Position numbers and translations under genes: made by a program
Shown here: one piece after another, positions 9,535-19,500 of the stretch
Numbering within the stretch: position 1 is the stretch's first letter
Layout: each line of letters begins with the position of its first letter
The notes under the pieces: generated by a model
What the model was told of the DNA's origin: nothing
What the model saw: the letters and a program-made list of their open reading frames with translations, nothing else
Database searches by the model: none
Assembly (NCBI GenBank): GCA_002393575.1
Contig: DGSN01000036.1
Coordinates: forward strand, 5,289 to 69,288
DNA length: 64,000 nt
From: Prevotellaceae bacterium UBA4361
GTDB lineage: Bacteria; Bacteroidota; Bacteroidia; Bacteroidales; Bacteroidaceae
Direction: 5' to 3'

Positions 9535-11287
9535 ATTTCACATCAACCTTCAGGAAGAGCTCATCGAGTTGCTTCTGGTCGATGGCAGCAGGAGCATCCA
9601 GCATCACGTCGCGACCTGAGTTGTTCTTAGGGAATGCGATGCAATCGCGGATGGAGTCGAGTCCTGCGAAGATGCTTACCCAGCGGTCGAGTCCGTAAGC
9701 AAGACCACCATGAGGTGGCGCACCATACTTGAAGGCGTTCATCAGGAAACCGAACTGTTCCTGTGCGCGCTCTGGGGTAAAGCCAAGAATTTCGAACATC
9801 TTTTCCTGAAGCTTTGGGTCGTGAATACGGATGGAACCGCCACCCACTTCTATGCCGTTGCAAACCATGTCATAAGCATCAGCACGAACTGCGGCAGGGT
9901 CGGTGTCGAGCAAAGCAATGTCCTCGTCCATAGGGTGAGTGAATGGGTGGTGCATCGCCATGAGACGCTGCTCTTCGTCGCTCCATTCGAACATAGGGAA
10001 TTCTGTCACCCAGAGGAGTGCAAACTTGTTCTTGTCGCGGAGTCCGAGGCGTTCTCCCATTTCTAAGCGGAGCTCGCAAAGCTGCTTGCGTGTTTTCATT
10101 GCGTCGTCGCCCGAAAGGATAAGAATCAAGTCGCCTGGCTTTGCTTCCATCTTCTGCTTGAGTGCTTCGAGTTGTTCTGGATTGTAGAACTTGTCCACGC
10201 TCGATTTCACGCTGCCGTCTTCTTGTACGCGTGCATACACCAAACCTTTTGCACCAATCTGAGGACGCTTCACGAAGTCTGTCAGTTGGTCGAGTTGCTT
10301 GCGGGTATAGACTGCACAACCTGGTGCGCAGATACCACCGATGTAAGTGGCATTGTCGAACACAGGGAAAATACCGCACTTCAGCGTGTCCATCAGTTCC
10401 ACGAATTCCATGCCGAAGCGCATGTCTGGTTTGTCCGAACCGAAGCGACGCATGGCTTCTGCCCAAGGCAAACGGAGGAATGGCTCGTTGAGCTCCACAC
10501 CGCGAAGTGTCTTGAACAGGTGTTTTGCCATGCCTTCGAAAGTCTGGATGATGTCTTCCTGTGTGACAAACGACATTTCACAGTCAATCTGCGTGAATTC
10601 GGGTTGACGGTCGGCGCGCAGGTCTTCGTCGCGGAAGCACTTCACGATTTGGAAGTAGCGGTCGAATCCTGCCACCATGAGAAGTTGCTTGAGGGTTTGA
10701 GGACTCTGAGGCAGTGCGTAGAACTGGCCAGGGTTCATGCGTGATGGCACGACGAAGTCACGTGCTCCTTCAGGCGTGGAGCCGATGAGCATTGGAGTTT
10801 CCACTTCCAAGAATCCAAGGTTGGAGAGGTAGTTGCGCACTTCGATGCACATCTTATGACGCAATTCAAGGTTTTTGCGCACACAAGCACGGCGCAAGTC
10901 AAGATAGCGATACTTCATGCGGATGTCATCACCTCCGTCCGACTGGTCTTCAATTGTGAAAGGTGGTACTTCGCTTGCATTCAGCAAGTTGAGCTCTTCC
11001 ACAATGATTTCGATGTCGCCAGTAGGCATGTTGGCATTCTTGCTATAGCGTTCGTTCACCGTTCCCACAATTTGAATCACAAATTCGCGTCCCAATTTGT
11101 TGGCGCGGTCATTCAGTTCTTGGTTGGTTTCGCTGTTGAAGACCAGCTGTGTGATGCCATAGCGGTCTCTTAAATCAACGAATGTCATGCCACCCATCTT
11201 ACGCACGCGCTGCACCCATCCTGCCAGCGTGACGCTTTGTCCCACGTTTTCAATGCGGAGTTCTCCGCAAGTATGAGTTCTATACAT
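9533..11287 (-). CDS. aspS: Aspartyl-tRNA synthetase
   Basis: A 584-residue bacterial-type class II synthetase. The N-terminal OB-fold anticodon-binding domain (MYRTHTCGELR, VTLAGWVQRVRKMGG) precedes the catalytic domain with the motif 2 region CFRDEDLRADRQPEFTQID. A GAD insertion follows, then motif 3 GGLAYGLDRWVSIFAG. The start codon is ATG. It charges tRNA-Asp in the cytosol. It is a single gene in this layout; the stop codon lies in the flank of repeat copy 1. Confidence 0.98.
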   Translation of the reverse strand: MYRTHTCGELRIENVGQSVTLAGWVQRVRKMGGMTFVDLRDRYGITQLVFNSETNQELNDRANKLGREFVIQIVGTVNERYSKNANMPTGDIEIIVEELNLLNASEVPPFTIEDQSDGGDDIRMKYRYLDLRRACVRKNLELRHKMCIEVRNYLSNLGFLEVETPMLIGSTPEGARDFVVPSRMNPGQFYALPQSPQTLKQLLMVAGFDRYFQIVKCFRDEDLRADRQPEFTQIDCEMSFVTQEDIIQTFEGMAKHLFKTLRGVELNEPFLRLPWAEAMRRFGSDKPDMRFGMEFVELMDTLKCGIFPVFDNATYIGGICAPGCAVYTRKQLDQLTDFVKRPQIGAKGLVYARVQEDGSVKSSVDKFYNPEQLEALKQKMEAKPGDLILILSGDDAMKTRKQLCELRLEMGERLGLRDKNKFALLWVTEFPMFEWSDEEQRLMAMHHPFTHPMDEDIALLDTDPAAVRADAYDMVCNGIEVGGGSIRIHDPKLQEKMFEILGFTPERAQEQFGFLMNAFKYGAPPHGGLAYGLDRWVSIFAGLDSIRDCIAFPKNNSGRDVMLDAPAAIDQKQLDELFLKVDVK

Positions 11288-11380
11288 ATTTATAATATAT
11301 AATAATTGATATTGATTATTTCTGGCTTTTCTGTTTTCATGGAAGAGTCGTTCCGCTCTTCCACTTACGTTTCAAGTCTG

Positions 11381-11388
11381 CAAAATTA
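11381..11388 (-). promoter_or_regulatory. -7 element for aspS
   Basis: Reads TAATTTTG on the - strand (TAnnTTTG), 93 bases before the aspS start. No matching -33 element was seen. Confidence 0.45.
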
Positions 11389-11454
11389 CAACAAAAAAAC
11401 GAAACACGCTCTAAACGTAGTTGTTTTTTTGGGGGAAGCGTGTTTTTTCAGCTT

Positions 11455-13866
11455 TTAGAATGGCAGACCGATGGCGAAGTGGAAAGCGAAGTCTCGCTTG
11501 AGATTAGGATGAATGATGGGGTAGTGTTGGCGCGGCGTTTCGTAGGCTGGGTTGATGGCTTTCATGCCCGCATCGAAACGAAGGATGAAGAAATCGAGGT
11601 TGAGACGAAGTCCGATTCCGTAGCTGACTGCAATTTGCTTGAAAAACTTGTCGAAGCGGAATTCACCCTCTGGCTGGTCGGCATATTGGCGGATGGTCCA
11701 GATGTTACCAGCATCGATGAAGATTGCACCATTGATTTTCCAAAAGAGGAATGCACGATATTCGGCACTGAGGTCGAGCTTGATGTCTCCACTTTGGTTA
11801 AGGAAGTTGATTTGTCGGTCGGCTCCCTTGTAGGCACCCGGACCCAATGAACGCACGGTCCATCCACGCACGGAGTTCGGACCACCCGAGAAATAGCGTT
11901 TCTCAAATGGCAGCTGATTGGAGTTGCCGTAAGGGTAGGCAATGCCCAGGCCGAAATGGAGAGCTATGGAGTTGTTTTTGTCGATACGTATGCTCTTGGC
12001 AAGGTCGAGGTCGCCGCGTACATATTGGGCGTAGGCAATGCCGAGGAACTCGTATTGGTTGCTGCTGTTCTTCTCGAAACGAGTGGCGTGGCTCAGTGCC
12101 CATAGCACATTGCCCGATGTTTCGATGTTGAAACGGATGGTGTAGGCGTTCTTTCCGTAGGTGTTGGCAGAGGTAGAGCCGAGGGAATTGTAACTAAAGG
12201 TGTAGCCGAGTTTTGTGATGAGGAGATTCTCGTAGTTGTAACGAAGTATGGCGTTTTGCTTGCCGATGGAGTCGAGGTACTGTTCACGGAACGTTCTTGA
12301 AATCCAAGGCATGTTGATGTAGTTCACTTCGAGAAGGTCGAAGCGATGCTGCGCACGGGACTGGTGGCTCTGCCAACGATAACGCCATGCAGCCGAAAAC
12401 ACACGACGGCGGAACTCGGGACGGTTCTGTCGGTTGTATTGGAGGGAGATTTCCGAGGTGGCATGATGGCGTGAACCAAATTCTTTCTTGACGAAAGGCA
12501 ATAGGAAACCAGGAAAGGAGAGACGTGTTTCAACGCCAAATTCCGTGTAACTATGTCCCTCGTAGCCGTCGAGCCCCGTGATGGCTTCGTATGCTCCACG
12601 GAGTTTGAGCGTGAGGTTTTCGGAACCTTTAAAGAGATTCTTGTGCTGGAACGAAAGAGAAGTGGCAGCTCCGAGGTCGCCTGCGGAGTTGGTGCCTTCG
12701 AGGTCGAAGGTGATGGAGCGAGGACGAGCGTGATGGAGCGTAATGTGGCAGTCGAGTGTGTCGCTCAGTCCACGTTGCTGCAAGCGGATGTTGGAGTAGG
12801 AAATGGCGTTGAGACGCATGAAATTGTTGTAGGTGCGCCGTTGGTGCTCCTCGTTGTATAGTTCTCCAGGCTTGAGTAGCGTGTTGGATGTGAGTAGGTT
12901 CGTACGAAAATGGAGTGGGGCTGAATAATGGACAATGGAGCCCTTGTGGATGAGTGTGTTGTTGGCAGCACTGTCAGCCGTGAGGTCCACGTGGTAGGTG
13001 ACATCGCCAATTCTGTATTGTGTATGCTCTTCAGGGTGGGAACTTTGGTTTTCGAGATGGAGACGCACATTCATGCGGAGATCGACTTGGTAGTTTCCCT
13101 TGGCAGTGTCGGCCTCAAAGGTAATGTCGTCCTTGTTGAATTTGTAATAGCCCACATTGCGAAGCATAGACGTGATGCGTGAGCGTTCTTGGTTGAGTAT
13201 GTTGATGTCGAGCGGCATCCCGATGTGCAGGAGGGAGTTGGCTGTGTCCTGTGAACAGAGTATCTGTTGCAAACGGCTGTCCTCAACGTTCCTCTTGAGG
13301 GAGCGCACCATGTATCTCTCTCCAGGGTGGACAAAATAGGTGAGTTTGAGTTTCTTGCCTTTCACGTCTTGCTTCAGTTCGATGTAGTTGTGGGTGTAGC
13401 CCGCATTGGCCAAAACTTGGTCCATGTCGCTGATTGTGCTGAATGTTTTCTGTACGCTGTAGATTTCGGGTTTCTGACCGATTTTGCGCAAGGTTTTTGA
13501 TACCCAACTGTTGCTGTTTGGTTTGGAAAGGCAATAAATCTTCAGGGGTATCTTGGCACCAAACCAATTAGAGTTGGGTGTTTGGCGCACATAGTTGGAC
13601 AGGTAGAAATCCTTTGTGGCTTCCTTGTTGGTGGAAACAACTTTCACTTCTTTGAGATACAGTTCATCGTCGCCAATGAATTTGTTGACAGAGCAGGCGG
13701 AAAGAAGGAAAGTGAGCAGAACGAAGCACAGGGAAAGCGGAACGACATGGCGCAAACATGAGGGAACGATGAGGAAATAGGAAAATATAGAATCTGTGTG
13801 TCTATACTTCCACTTCTGTGCGTTGACTCGTGCATTTTTGGTACTATGTGCTAAGCGTTTTGCCAT
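11455..13866 (-). CDS. tamL: TamL-type outer-membrane assembly lipoprotein (BamA/TamA family)
   Basis: An 803-residue protein whose N-terminus has a long basic leader, a hydrophobic stretch and the lipobox LLSAC, so it should be a lipoprotein. POTRA-like segments follow (VKVVSTNKEATKDFYLSNYVRQTPN; GERYMVRSLKRNVED). The C-terminal half is an Omp85/BamA-type 16-strand barrel with GGPNSVRGWTVRSLGPGAY (the conserved barrel motif) and a terminal aromatic strand FAFHFAIGLPF. In Bacteroidetes the lipoprotein form of TamA is called TamL and works with TamB to insert outer-membrane proteins. The start at 13864-13866 is chosen because the upstream extension crosses the -7 promoter element. Confidence 0.85.
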   Translation of the reverse strand: MAKRLAHSTKNARVNAQKWKYRHTDSIFSYFLIVPSCLRHVVPLSLCFVLLTFLLSACSVNKFIGDDELYLKEVKVVSTNKEATKDFYLSNYVRQTPNSNWFGAKIPLKIYCLSKPNSNSWVSKTLRKIGQKPEIYSVQKTFSTISDMDQVLANAGYTHNYIELKQDVKGKKLKLTYFVHPGERYMVRSLKRNVEDSRLQQILCSQDTANSLLHIGMPLDINILNQERSRITSMLRNVGYYKFNKDDITFEADTAKGNYQVDLRMNVRLHLENQSSHPEEHTQYRIGDVTYHVDLTADSAANNTLIHKGSIVHYSAPLHFRTNLLTSNTLLKPGELYNEEHQRRTYNNFMRLNAISYSNIRLQQRGLSDTLDCHITLHHARPRSITFDLEGTNSAGDLGAATSLSFQHKNLFKGSENLTLKLRGAYEAITGLDGYEGHSYTEFGVETRLSFPGFLLPFVKKEFGSRHHATSEISLQYNRQNRPEFRRRVFSAAWRYRWQSHQSRAQHRFDLLEVNYINMPWISRTFREQYLDSIGKQNAILRYNYENLLITKLGYTFSYNSLGSTSANTYGKNAYTIRFNIETSGNVLWALSHATRFEKNSSNQYEFLGIAYAQYVRGDLDLAKSIRIDKNNSIALHFGLGIAYPYGNSNQLPFEKRYFSGGPNSVRGWTVRSLGPGAYKGADRQINFLNQSGDIKLDLSAEYRAFLFWKINGAIFIDAGNIWTIRQYADQPEGEFRFDKFFKQIAVSYGIGLRLNLDFFILRFDAGMKAINPAYETPRQHYPIIHPNLKRDFAFHFAIGLPF

Positions 13867-13875
13867 AATCGAGTG

Positions 13876-13883
13876 CAAAGATA
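13876..13883 (-). promoter_or_regulatory. -7 element for tamL
   Basis: Reads TATCTTTG on the - strand, 10 bases before the chosen tamL ATG. A short leader would result. No -33 was recognised. Confidence 0.5.
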
Positions 13884-13915
13884 GTTGAAAATTTTCTTTT
13901 TCCCACATTTTCCAT

Positions 13916-13923
13916 TAACTTTG
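13916..13923 (+). promoter_or_regulatory. -7 element for the SpoU methyltransferase gene
   Basis: TAACTTTG matches TAnnTTTG and ends only five bases before the ATG at 13929, so the transcript would start at or very near the start codon. Confidence 0.5.
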
Positions 13924-13928
13924 CCAAC

Positions 13929-14702
13929 ATGATTAGTAAAAACAAAGTGAAATATCTGAAAGGGCTTGAACTGAAAAAGCATCGCCAAGCCGATGGTGTG
14001 TTTGTGGCTGAGGGTCCGAAGATTGTAGGCGACTTGCTTGGTGCGGGGTTTGTAGCGACGTACTTAGCTGTTGTGGAGGGCTCGGAATTCGAGTCGAGGC
14101 TTTCGGAGTACGGGCTGAAAGAAAGGGTGCAGGTGGATTTTGTAACGGCTGACGAATTGCGAAAGGTGAGCAGTCTGGAAGCTCCTCAGCAAGTTCTTTC
14201 CATACTGAAACAACCCGAGTGGCAGCAAGACCTGTCGGTTCCGACAAAGGAACTGTGCTTGGCATTGGATGAAGTGCAGAACCCTGGCAATTTGGGCACG
14301 ATTATTCGCTTGGCAGACTGGTTTGGCATCGAGCATTTGTTTTGTTCGAAGGGGTGTGCGGATGTGTATAATGCCAAGACAGTTCAGGCTACGATGGGAG
14401 CGTTGGCGCACGTGAAGATACACTATGTGGATTTGGTGGAGATGATTCGCAATTTACCTGAGAATACTCCTGTGTATGGCACTTTCCTCGATGGTGAAAA
14501 CCTGTATGGAAAGCAGCTGGAGCAGCGGGGGATGATTGTTATGGGGAATGAAGGTAGAGGTGTGAGTGAAGAGGTGGGGAAACTGGTGACGGAAAGGCTC
14601 TTCATTCCGAATTATCCACAGGAAAAAGAATCGACAGAGTCGCTGAATGTGGCAATTGCTACAGCTGTTGTTTGTGCTGAGTTCCGTCGGCGTGCGATGT
14701 GA
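13929..14702 (+). CDS. SpoU-family RNA 2'-O-methyltransferase (TrmH/RlmB-like)
   Basis: A 257-residue SPOUT-fold methyltransferase. An N-terminal substrate-binding domain (about 1-95, VFVAEGPKIVGDLL) is followed by the catalytic domain with NPGNLGTIIRLADWFG (motif 1 with the conserved Asn/Arg), IVMGNEGRGVSEEV (motif 2) and IPNYPQEKESTESLNVAIA (motif 3, AdoMet knot). Members 2'-O-methylate ribose in rRNA or tRNA; the exact position is not readable. The gene is divergent from tamL, and its 3' end overlaps by 44 bases the end of a small convergent gene. Confidence 0.9.
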   Translation: MISKNKVKYLKGLELKKHRQADGVFVAEGPKIVGDLLGAGFVATYLAVVEGSEFESRLSEYGLKERVQVDFVTADELRKVSSLEAPQQVLSILKQPEWQQDLSVPTKELCLALDEVQNPGNLGTIIRLADWFGIEHLFCSKGCADVYNAKTVQATMGALAHVKIHYVDLVEMIRNLPENTPVYGTFLDGENLYGKQLEQRGMIVMGNEGRGVSEEVGKLVTERLFIPNYPQEKESTESLNVAIATAVVCAEFRRRAM

Positions 14703-14886
14703 GGTGGTAGGCTTTTCCGTTTTCTATGACGATAGTTCCTCCCAACCATTCGGTCATGGCTATCTCTCCACGTAGTGGATAATGATTGACAACGCGGGAG
14801 TTGCAAAGTTCGACTACATGATTGATGTATCGACGGTCGTCGGAAAAAAAGACTACATTGGCGGCTACGCGACGGAGGAAATCCAT
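14659..14886 (-). CDS. Small conserved-looking protein downstream of the DUF4296 gene
   Basis: A 75-residue protein with no recognised domain, beginning MDFLRRVAANVVFFSDDRRY and containing YPLRGEIAMTEWLGGTIVIENGKAYHL. The ATG lies 14 bases after the DUF4296 stop codon on the same strand, which strongly suggests cotranslation at the end of the ileS-lspA-DUF4296 unit. The VVNHYPLRGE...MTEWLGGTI pattern resembles short uncharacterised Bacteroidales proteins with an N-terminal beta segment like that of amidohydrolases, from memory only. Its last 44 bases overlap the 3' end of the convergent methyltransferase gene. It could be a genuine small gene; function unknown. Confidence 0.6.
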   Translation of the reverse strand: MDFLRRVAANVVFFSDDRRYINHVVELCNSRVVNHYPLRGEIAMTEWLGGTIVIENGKAYHLTSHADGTQHKQQL

Positions 14887-14900
14887 TCTTCTTTTTTCTT

Positions 14901-15875
14901 TTACTTTCTCACAGGACGTCTGCGGCGTGGCCCAATCTTGTTTGGTGTTCTCACGTCGGGAGCTGTCTTGATTTTGATTTTCTGTGTGTGTTCGTCTTGT
15001 GCATTCCTGCGGATTTCCTCTGGGGTGAGGCGTGGTCCATGCTGACGTGGTGCCACAGTTTGCACAGTGCTGTCTTTCTCCAGTGGGTCGCCTATCAAGG
15101 ATTCATCTTTTTCGCGCTTCACATGCATTCGGATGAGACGAATGTTGTTCACTACACAGAAGTTCTTGACATTGGGTTTCCCGATATAATAGAAAAAGGT
15201 GGAGACCTGCTTCAGTTGCTTGCCCGAAGCGGATGACACCTCTAAGCGGAAGTCTGACGTTGAATTGAGTTGGCGCACCTGACTGAAAGTTTTGCCTTCG
15301 CTGTTGCGAATGGCGAGTGAAGCGGTGAGCGACATGCTTCTGTCGTTCTTGTCTTCAGCCACAAATTCCACATCTGCCAACAGTGTGAAACGGTCGTCAT
15401 GGTGGAAGGTGGAGTCGGTCTTGATAACGAACTTGCTCAAGTTTAACAAGTCGCGATTGCGCAGTACAACAGTTTCGGGACCAGTCCAGATGTTGGCGGT
15501 ATCGCCTCCCTCGGTGATGAAAGCAGCCACTTCGTCGTTTCCCGTGGTAAGTTGCAGCTGTTCCTGTTCCTGTGTGTATTGGGTTTGCAAATCCTTGTAA
15601 ATGTCCTGAAGGTCCTCATTGTGTGCGTTGTACCACACAACAGCAGAGTCGAATTCCTCTTTTGTGATGCCATGTTTCTCGAACACGGCACTAACGTAAG
15701 CATTGGCTTTCTCCCTTTGGTCGTAAGGCAGGTCCTCCACCATAGCTTGTGCCAGGTGGAAATCGTAGAGCACTTTTTTCATCTTTCCCTTCGAAATGAC
15801 ATGGTTGGATTGTTCCTCGCATGAGATGAAGGAGAAGAAGGAGATGAGTGCAACGATGGATAGCAACTTGCGCAT
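14901..15875 (-). CDS. DUF4296-type lipoprotein
   Basis: A 324-residue protein with a lipoprotein signal MRKLLSIVALISFFSFISC (lipid-modified Cys at 19). The first ~110 residues (KMKKVLYDFHLAQAMVEDLPYDQREKANAYVSAVF and EEFDSAVVWYNAH) match the DUF4296 domain, a Bacteroidetes family of unknown function found next to lspA. The rest is beta-rich with no recognised domain, ending in a basic tail GPRRRRPVRK. It is encoded 10 bases after lspA in the same operon, fitting an envelope role after lipoprotein processing. Confidence 0.85.
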   Translation of the reverse strand: MRKLLSIVALISFFSFISCEEQSNHVISKGKMKKVLYDFHLAQAMVEDLPYDQREKANAYVSAVFEKHGITKEEFDSAVVWYNAHNEDLQDIYKDLQTQYTQEQEQLQLTTGNDEVAAFITEGGDTANIWTGPETVVLRNRDLLNLSKFVIKTDSTFHHDDRFTLLADVEFVAEDKNDRSMSLTASLAIRNSEGKTFSQVRQLNSTSDFRLEVSSASGKQLKQVSTFFYYIGKPNVKNFCVVNNIRLIRMHVKREKDESLIGDPLEKDSTVQTVAPRQHGPRLTPEEIRRNAQDEHTQKIKIKTAPDVRTPNKIGPRRRRPVRK

Positions 15876-15885
15876 GGGGGAATGT

Positions 15886-16506
15886 TTACGTGAAATACTT
15901 GTGATAGAAGAGGATGAGAGCTATGATGGCGCAACTGATGGATGCATCAGCGAAATTGAAGATGGGCGAGAAGAACACGCAATGTTCGCCTGCATCGGGA
16001 AGGAAAGCAATTGCGTCAAGCCAAGACCATTGAGGCATGTTCCACTCCACAAGGGGAAAGTAGAACATATCAACCACGCGCCCCAGCATGAGTTCGCTGT
16101 AGCCCGTTCCCCATTCCACAAACTGTGCCACTGCGGGATATGGAGGATTATTGAAAATCATTCCATAGAACAGGCAATCGAAAATGTTTCCTGCGGCACC
16201 TGCCAAGATGAGCGAAAGGCAAGTGACATAGCCTGTCGGTGCATTCTTCTTGATTTGGCGATAAATGTAGATGCCGATGAGGATGACAGCAATGATGCGG
16301 AAGGATGTGAGAAAGTATTTTCCACCTAATTCCCATCCGAATGCCATGCCATTGTTTTCGATGAAGCGAATCTGAAACCAATCGGTGATATGGATACTCT
16401 CACCCAAATACATGTTTGTCTTCACCCAGACCTTGATGAGCTGGTCGAGGATGATGACAAACAGTATGAGTGAGAGGGATAGGATGGCTTTATGCTTTTT
16501 TGACAT
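15886..16506 (-). CDS. lspA: Lipoprotein signal peptidase (signal peptidase II)
   Basis: A 206-residue inner-membrane aspartyl protease that removes signal peptides from prolipoproteins. Four hydrophobic segments are visible. The two catalytic regions are AGAAGNIFDCLFYG (first Asp) and FSPIFNFADASIS (second Asp), with RFIENNGMAFGWE near the N-terminus. It is slightly longer than E. coli LspA, with an insert between the two active-site regions, as in other Bacteroidetes. Its start overlaps the end of ileS by 17 bases. The co-encoded lipoproteins in this window (DUF4296, TamL) are its expected substrates. Confidence 0.95.
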   Translation of the reverse strand: MSKKHKAILSLSLILFVIILDQLIKVWVKTNMYLGESIHITDWFQIRFIENNGMAFGWELGGKYFLTSFRIIAVILIGIYIYRQIKKNAPTGYVTCLSLILAGAAGNIFDCLFYGMIFNNPPYPAVAQFVEWGTGYSELMLGRVVDMFYFPLVEWNMPQWSWLDAIAFLPDAGEHCVFFSPIFNFADASISCAIIALILFYHKYFT

Positions 16507-19500
16507 AAATGATGGCTTTGAAGTCGTCGAAATCCACTTCCGTTCCTTCGCTTGGCTGTCCAGCTTCGATGGAGTTGGCGAGCACCTGGCTGGCGATGTA
16601 GTCCTTGTACGAAGCCAATGCCTCGTTGATGGCAGGCGACTCTGTGATGACTACTTGAACGCGGTCGGTGATTTCGAATCCGCTTTCCTTGCGAATGCCT
16701 TGGATGCGCTTGATGATTTCGCGAGCCACGGCTTCGTTCTTCAACTCAGGAGTGATGTTGATGTCGAGGGCAACGGTAAGAGAACCTTCGTTAGCAACTG
16801 TCCAACCAGGAATGTCCTCGCTGATGATTTCCACGTCGGCCAATTCGATGAGAGCATCTTGTCCTTCCACCGATATGGTCAACTGCTGCTGGCTTTCGAG
16901 TTCGGCAATCTGCTCTTGGGTGAGTTCTGCCACGGCATTGCTCACAGCTTTCATCATCTTACCGAATTTCTTTCCCATCACACGGAAGTTGCATTTCACT
17001 TTCTTGACGAGTATGCCAGCACCACCTTCCACGAAATTCAGTTCCTTCACATTCACTTCGTCGAGGATGAGTTGCTTCATCTGTTCGATGCGTTCCTTCT
17101 GAAGTGGGTCGGTGACAGGAATAGAAATGCACTGCAGTGGCTGGCGCACGATGATTAGCTCTTTCTTGCGCAGAGAGAGAACCATCGACGTGATTTGCTG
17201 AGCCAGTTCCATGCGCGTTTCAAGTTCGCTGTTGATGAGGCTTTCGTCTGCTACAGGGAAGCGGGAAAGATGCACGCTCTTCACGTTCTCGCGTCCTGTT
17301 CCGTGGATGAGATCCATGAAGAGGCGGTCGGCATAGAACGGTGCAATTGGTGCAATGAGTTTGGCGATGGTCTCTAAGCAAGTGTAGAGTGTCTGATAAG
17401 CAGAAAGCTTGTCGCTGTTCATTTCTCCACTCCAGAAACGCTTGCGGTTGAGGCGAACATACCAGTTGGAGAGATTGTCGATGACAAACGTCTGAATGAG
17501 TCGTCCAGCACGAGTTGGCTCATAGTCGTCGAGACTTTCCGTCACGTTCTTGATGAGTGTGTTGAGTTCTGAAAGTACCCAACGGTCAATTTCAGGACGC
17601 TCTGCGAATGGCACACCAGGCTGAGAGTAGTCGAAGTCATCTACATTGGCATACATCGTGAAGAACGAATAAGTCTGGAAGAGTTTGCCAAAGAATGTGC
17701 GGCTTACTTCTGCCACGCCTTCCTTGTCGAAACGAAGGTTGTCCCAAGGCTGGGAGTTGGTAGTCATGTACCAGCGCACAGCATCAGTTCCGTATGTTTC
17801 GATGCACTCGAATGGGTTCACGCCGTTGCCAAGGCGCTTCGACATCTTCAGTCCGTTCTTGTCGAGGACAAGACCATTAGAGATGACTGCCTTGAAAGCC
17901 ACTGAATCGAACACCATAGTGCCGATGGCATGAAGGGTGAAGAACCAACCACGTGTCTGGTCAACACCTTCGGCAATGAAGTCGGCAGGGAAGACGGTGC
18001 GGTTGTCGAAGGCTTCCTTATTTTCGAATGGATAATGAATCTGAGCGTAAGGCATGGAGCCTGAGTCGAACCAAACGTCGATGAGGTCGGTTTCGCGAGT
18101 GAGTACCTTGCCCGTTGGTGACACAAGGAGGATGTCGTCAACGTAAGGACGGTGGAGGTCAATCTTATCGTAGTTCTCCTGTGCCATGTCGCCAGGGACG
18201 AAGCCCTTGTCCTTCAGTGGGTTGCTGGTCATCACACCTGCTGCCACGGCCTTTTCGATTTCGCTGTATAATTCTTCCAACGAACCGATGCAGATTTCCT
18301 CGTGGCTATCCTTGTTGCGCCAGATAGGAAGAGGAGTACCCCAATAGCGAGAACGGGAAAGGTTCCAGTCGTTGAGGTTTTCCAACCACTTGCCAAATCG
18401 TCCTGTACCTGTCGATTCAGGCTTCCACTTGATGGTCTTGTTGAGTTCCACCATGCGGTCCTTGCAAGCCGTGGAGCGGATGAACCAAGAGTCGAGAGGG
18501 TAGTAGAGCACTGGTTTGTCAGTGCGCCAGCAGTGAGGGTAGTTGTGGACATGCTTTTCGATTTTGAACACGATGCCTTCCTGCTTCATTTCCATGCAGA
18601 GCACAATGTTGAGGTCTTCTGCCTTTGATGCAGCCTTCTCGTCGTACTTGCCATCCACATTGAATTCAGGAGCGTAAGCATTCTTCACATAGTCGCCAGC
18701 ATGTTTGCTATAGGCTTCCTTGTTCACGCAGGTCGAAATGAACTCTTCTGCCAGTTCATCCATCAGGTAGTATTTACCAACGAGGTCAACCATAGGACGT
18801 GTCTCGCCGCCCTTGTTGATGAGGAAGAGCGAAGGAACGCCAGCAGCTTTGGCAACCTTGGCATCGTCAGCACCAAATGTTGGAGCGATGTGAACGATAC
18901 CCGTACCATCTTCAGTCGTTACATAATCTCCTGGAATCACGCGGAATGCCTCTGCGTCCATTTCCACGAACTGGTCTTTGCCCACCGTGAAGATGCTTTC
19001 AGGATGTGCTTTCGCAGCTTCCTTCACAAAGTCTGCGGCATTTTCATCCACCTTCTCGCATGGCTTCACCCAAGGCATCAACTGCTGGTATTTCATGCCC
19101 ACGAGGTCGGTGCCCTTGTATTCGCCCACGATGCGGTAAGGAACCACCTTGTCGCCTGCCTTGTATTCATCCATTGGCAGTTCGGCACCCTCTGGCTTCA
19201 AGTAGGAGTTCACGAGGTCCTTTGCCATCACTGCGCTGATTTTCTCAGCGTTGTAAGGGTTGTAGGTCTGAACACAAACATAGTCGATTTTTGGACCTAC
19301 GCACAGAGCGGTGTTCGATGGCAATGTCCAAGGTGTAGTCGTCCATGCGATGAAGCAGGGCTGTCCCCAGTTCTGCATTTCAGGCTTAGGGTCGAGTGCC
19401 TTGAAGATAGCTGTGCAGGTGGTGTCCTTCACGTCGCGATAGCAACCAGGTTGGTTGAGTTCGTGGCTCGAAAGTCCCGTACCTGCGGCAGGAGAATATG

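Noticed and set aside
14612..14620. TTATCCACA, a perfect DnaA-box sequence
   Set aside because: It is a single site inside the methyltransferase gene with no further boxes nearby, so it is not evidence for an origin.
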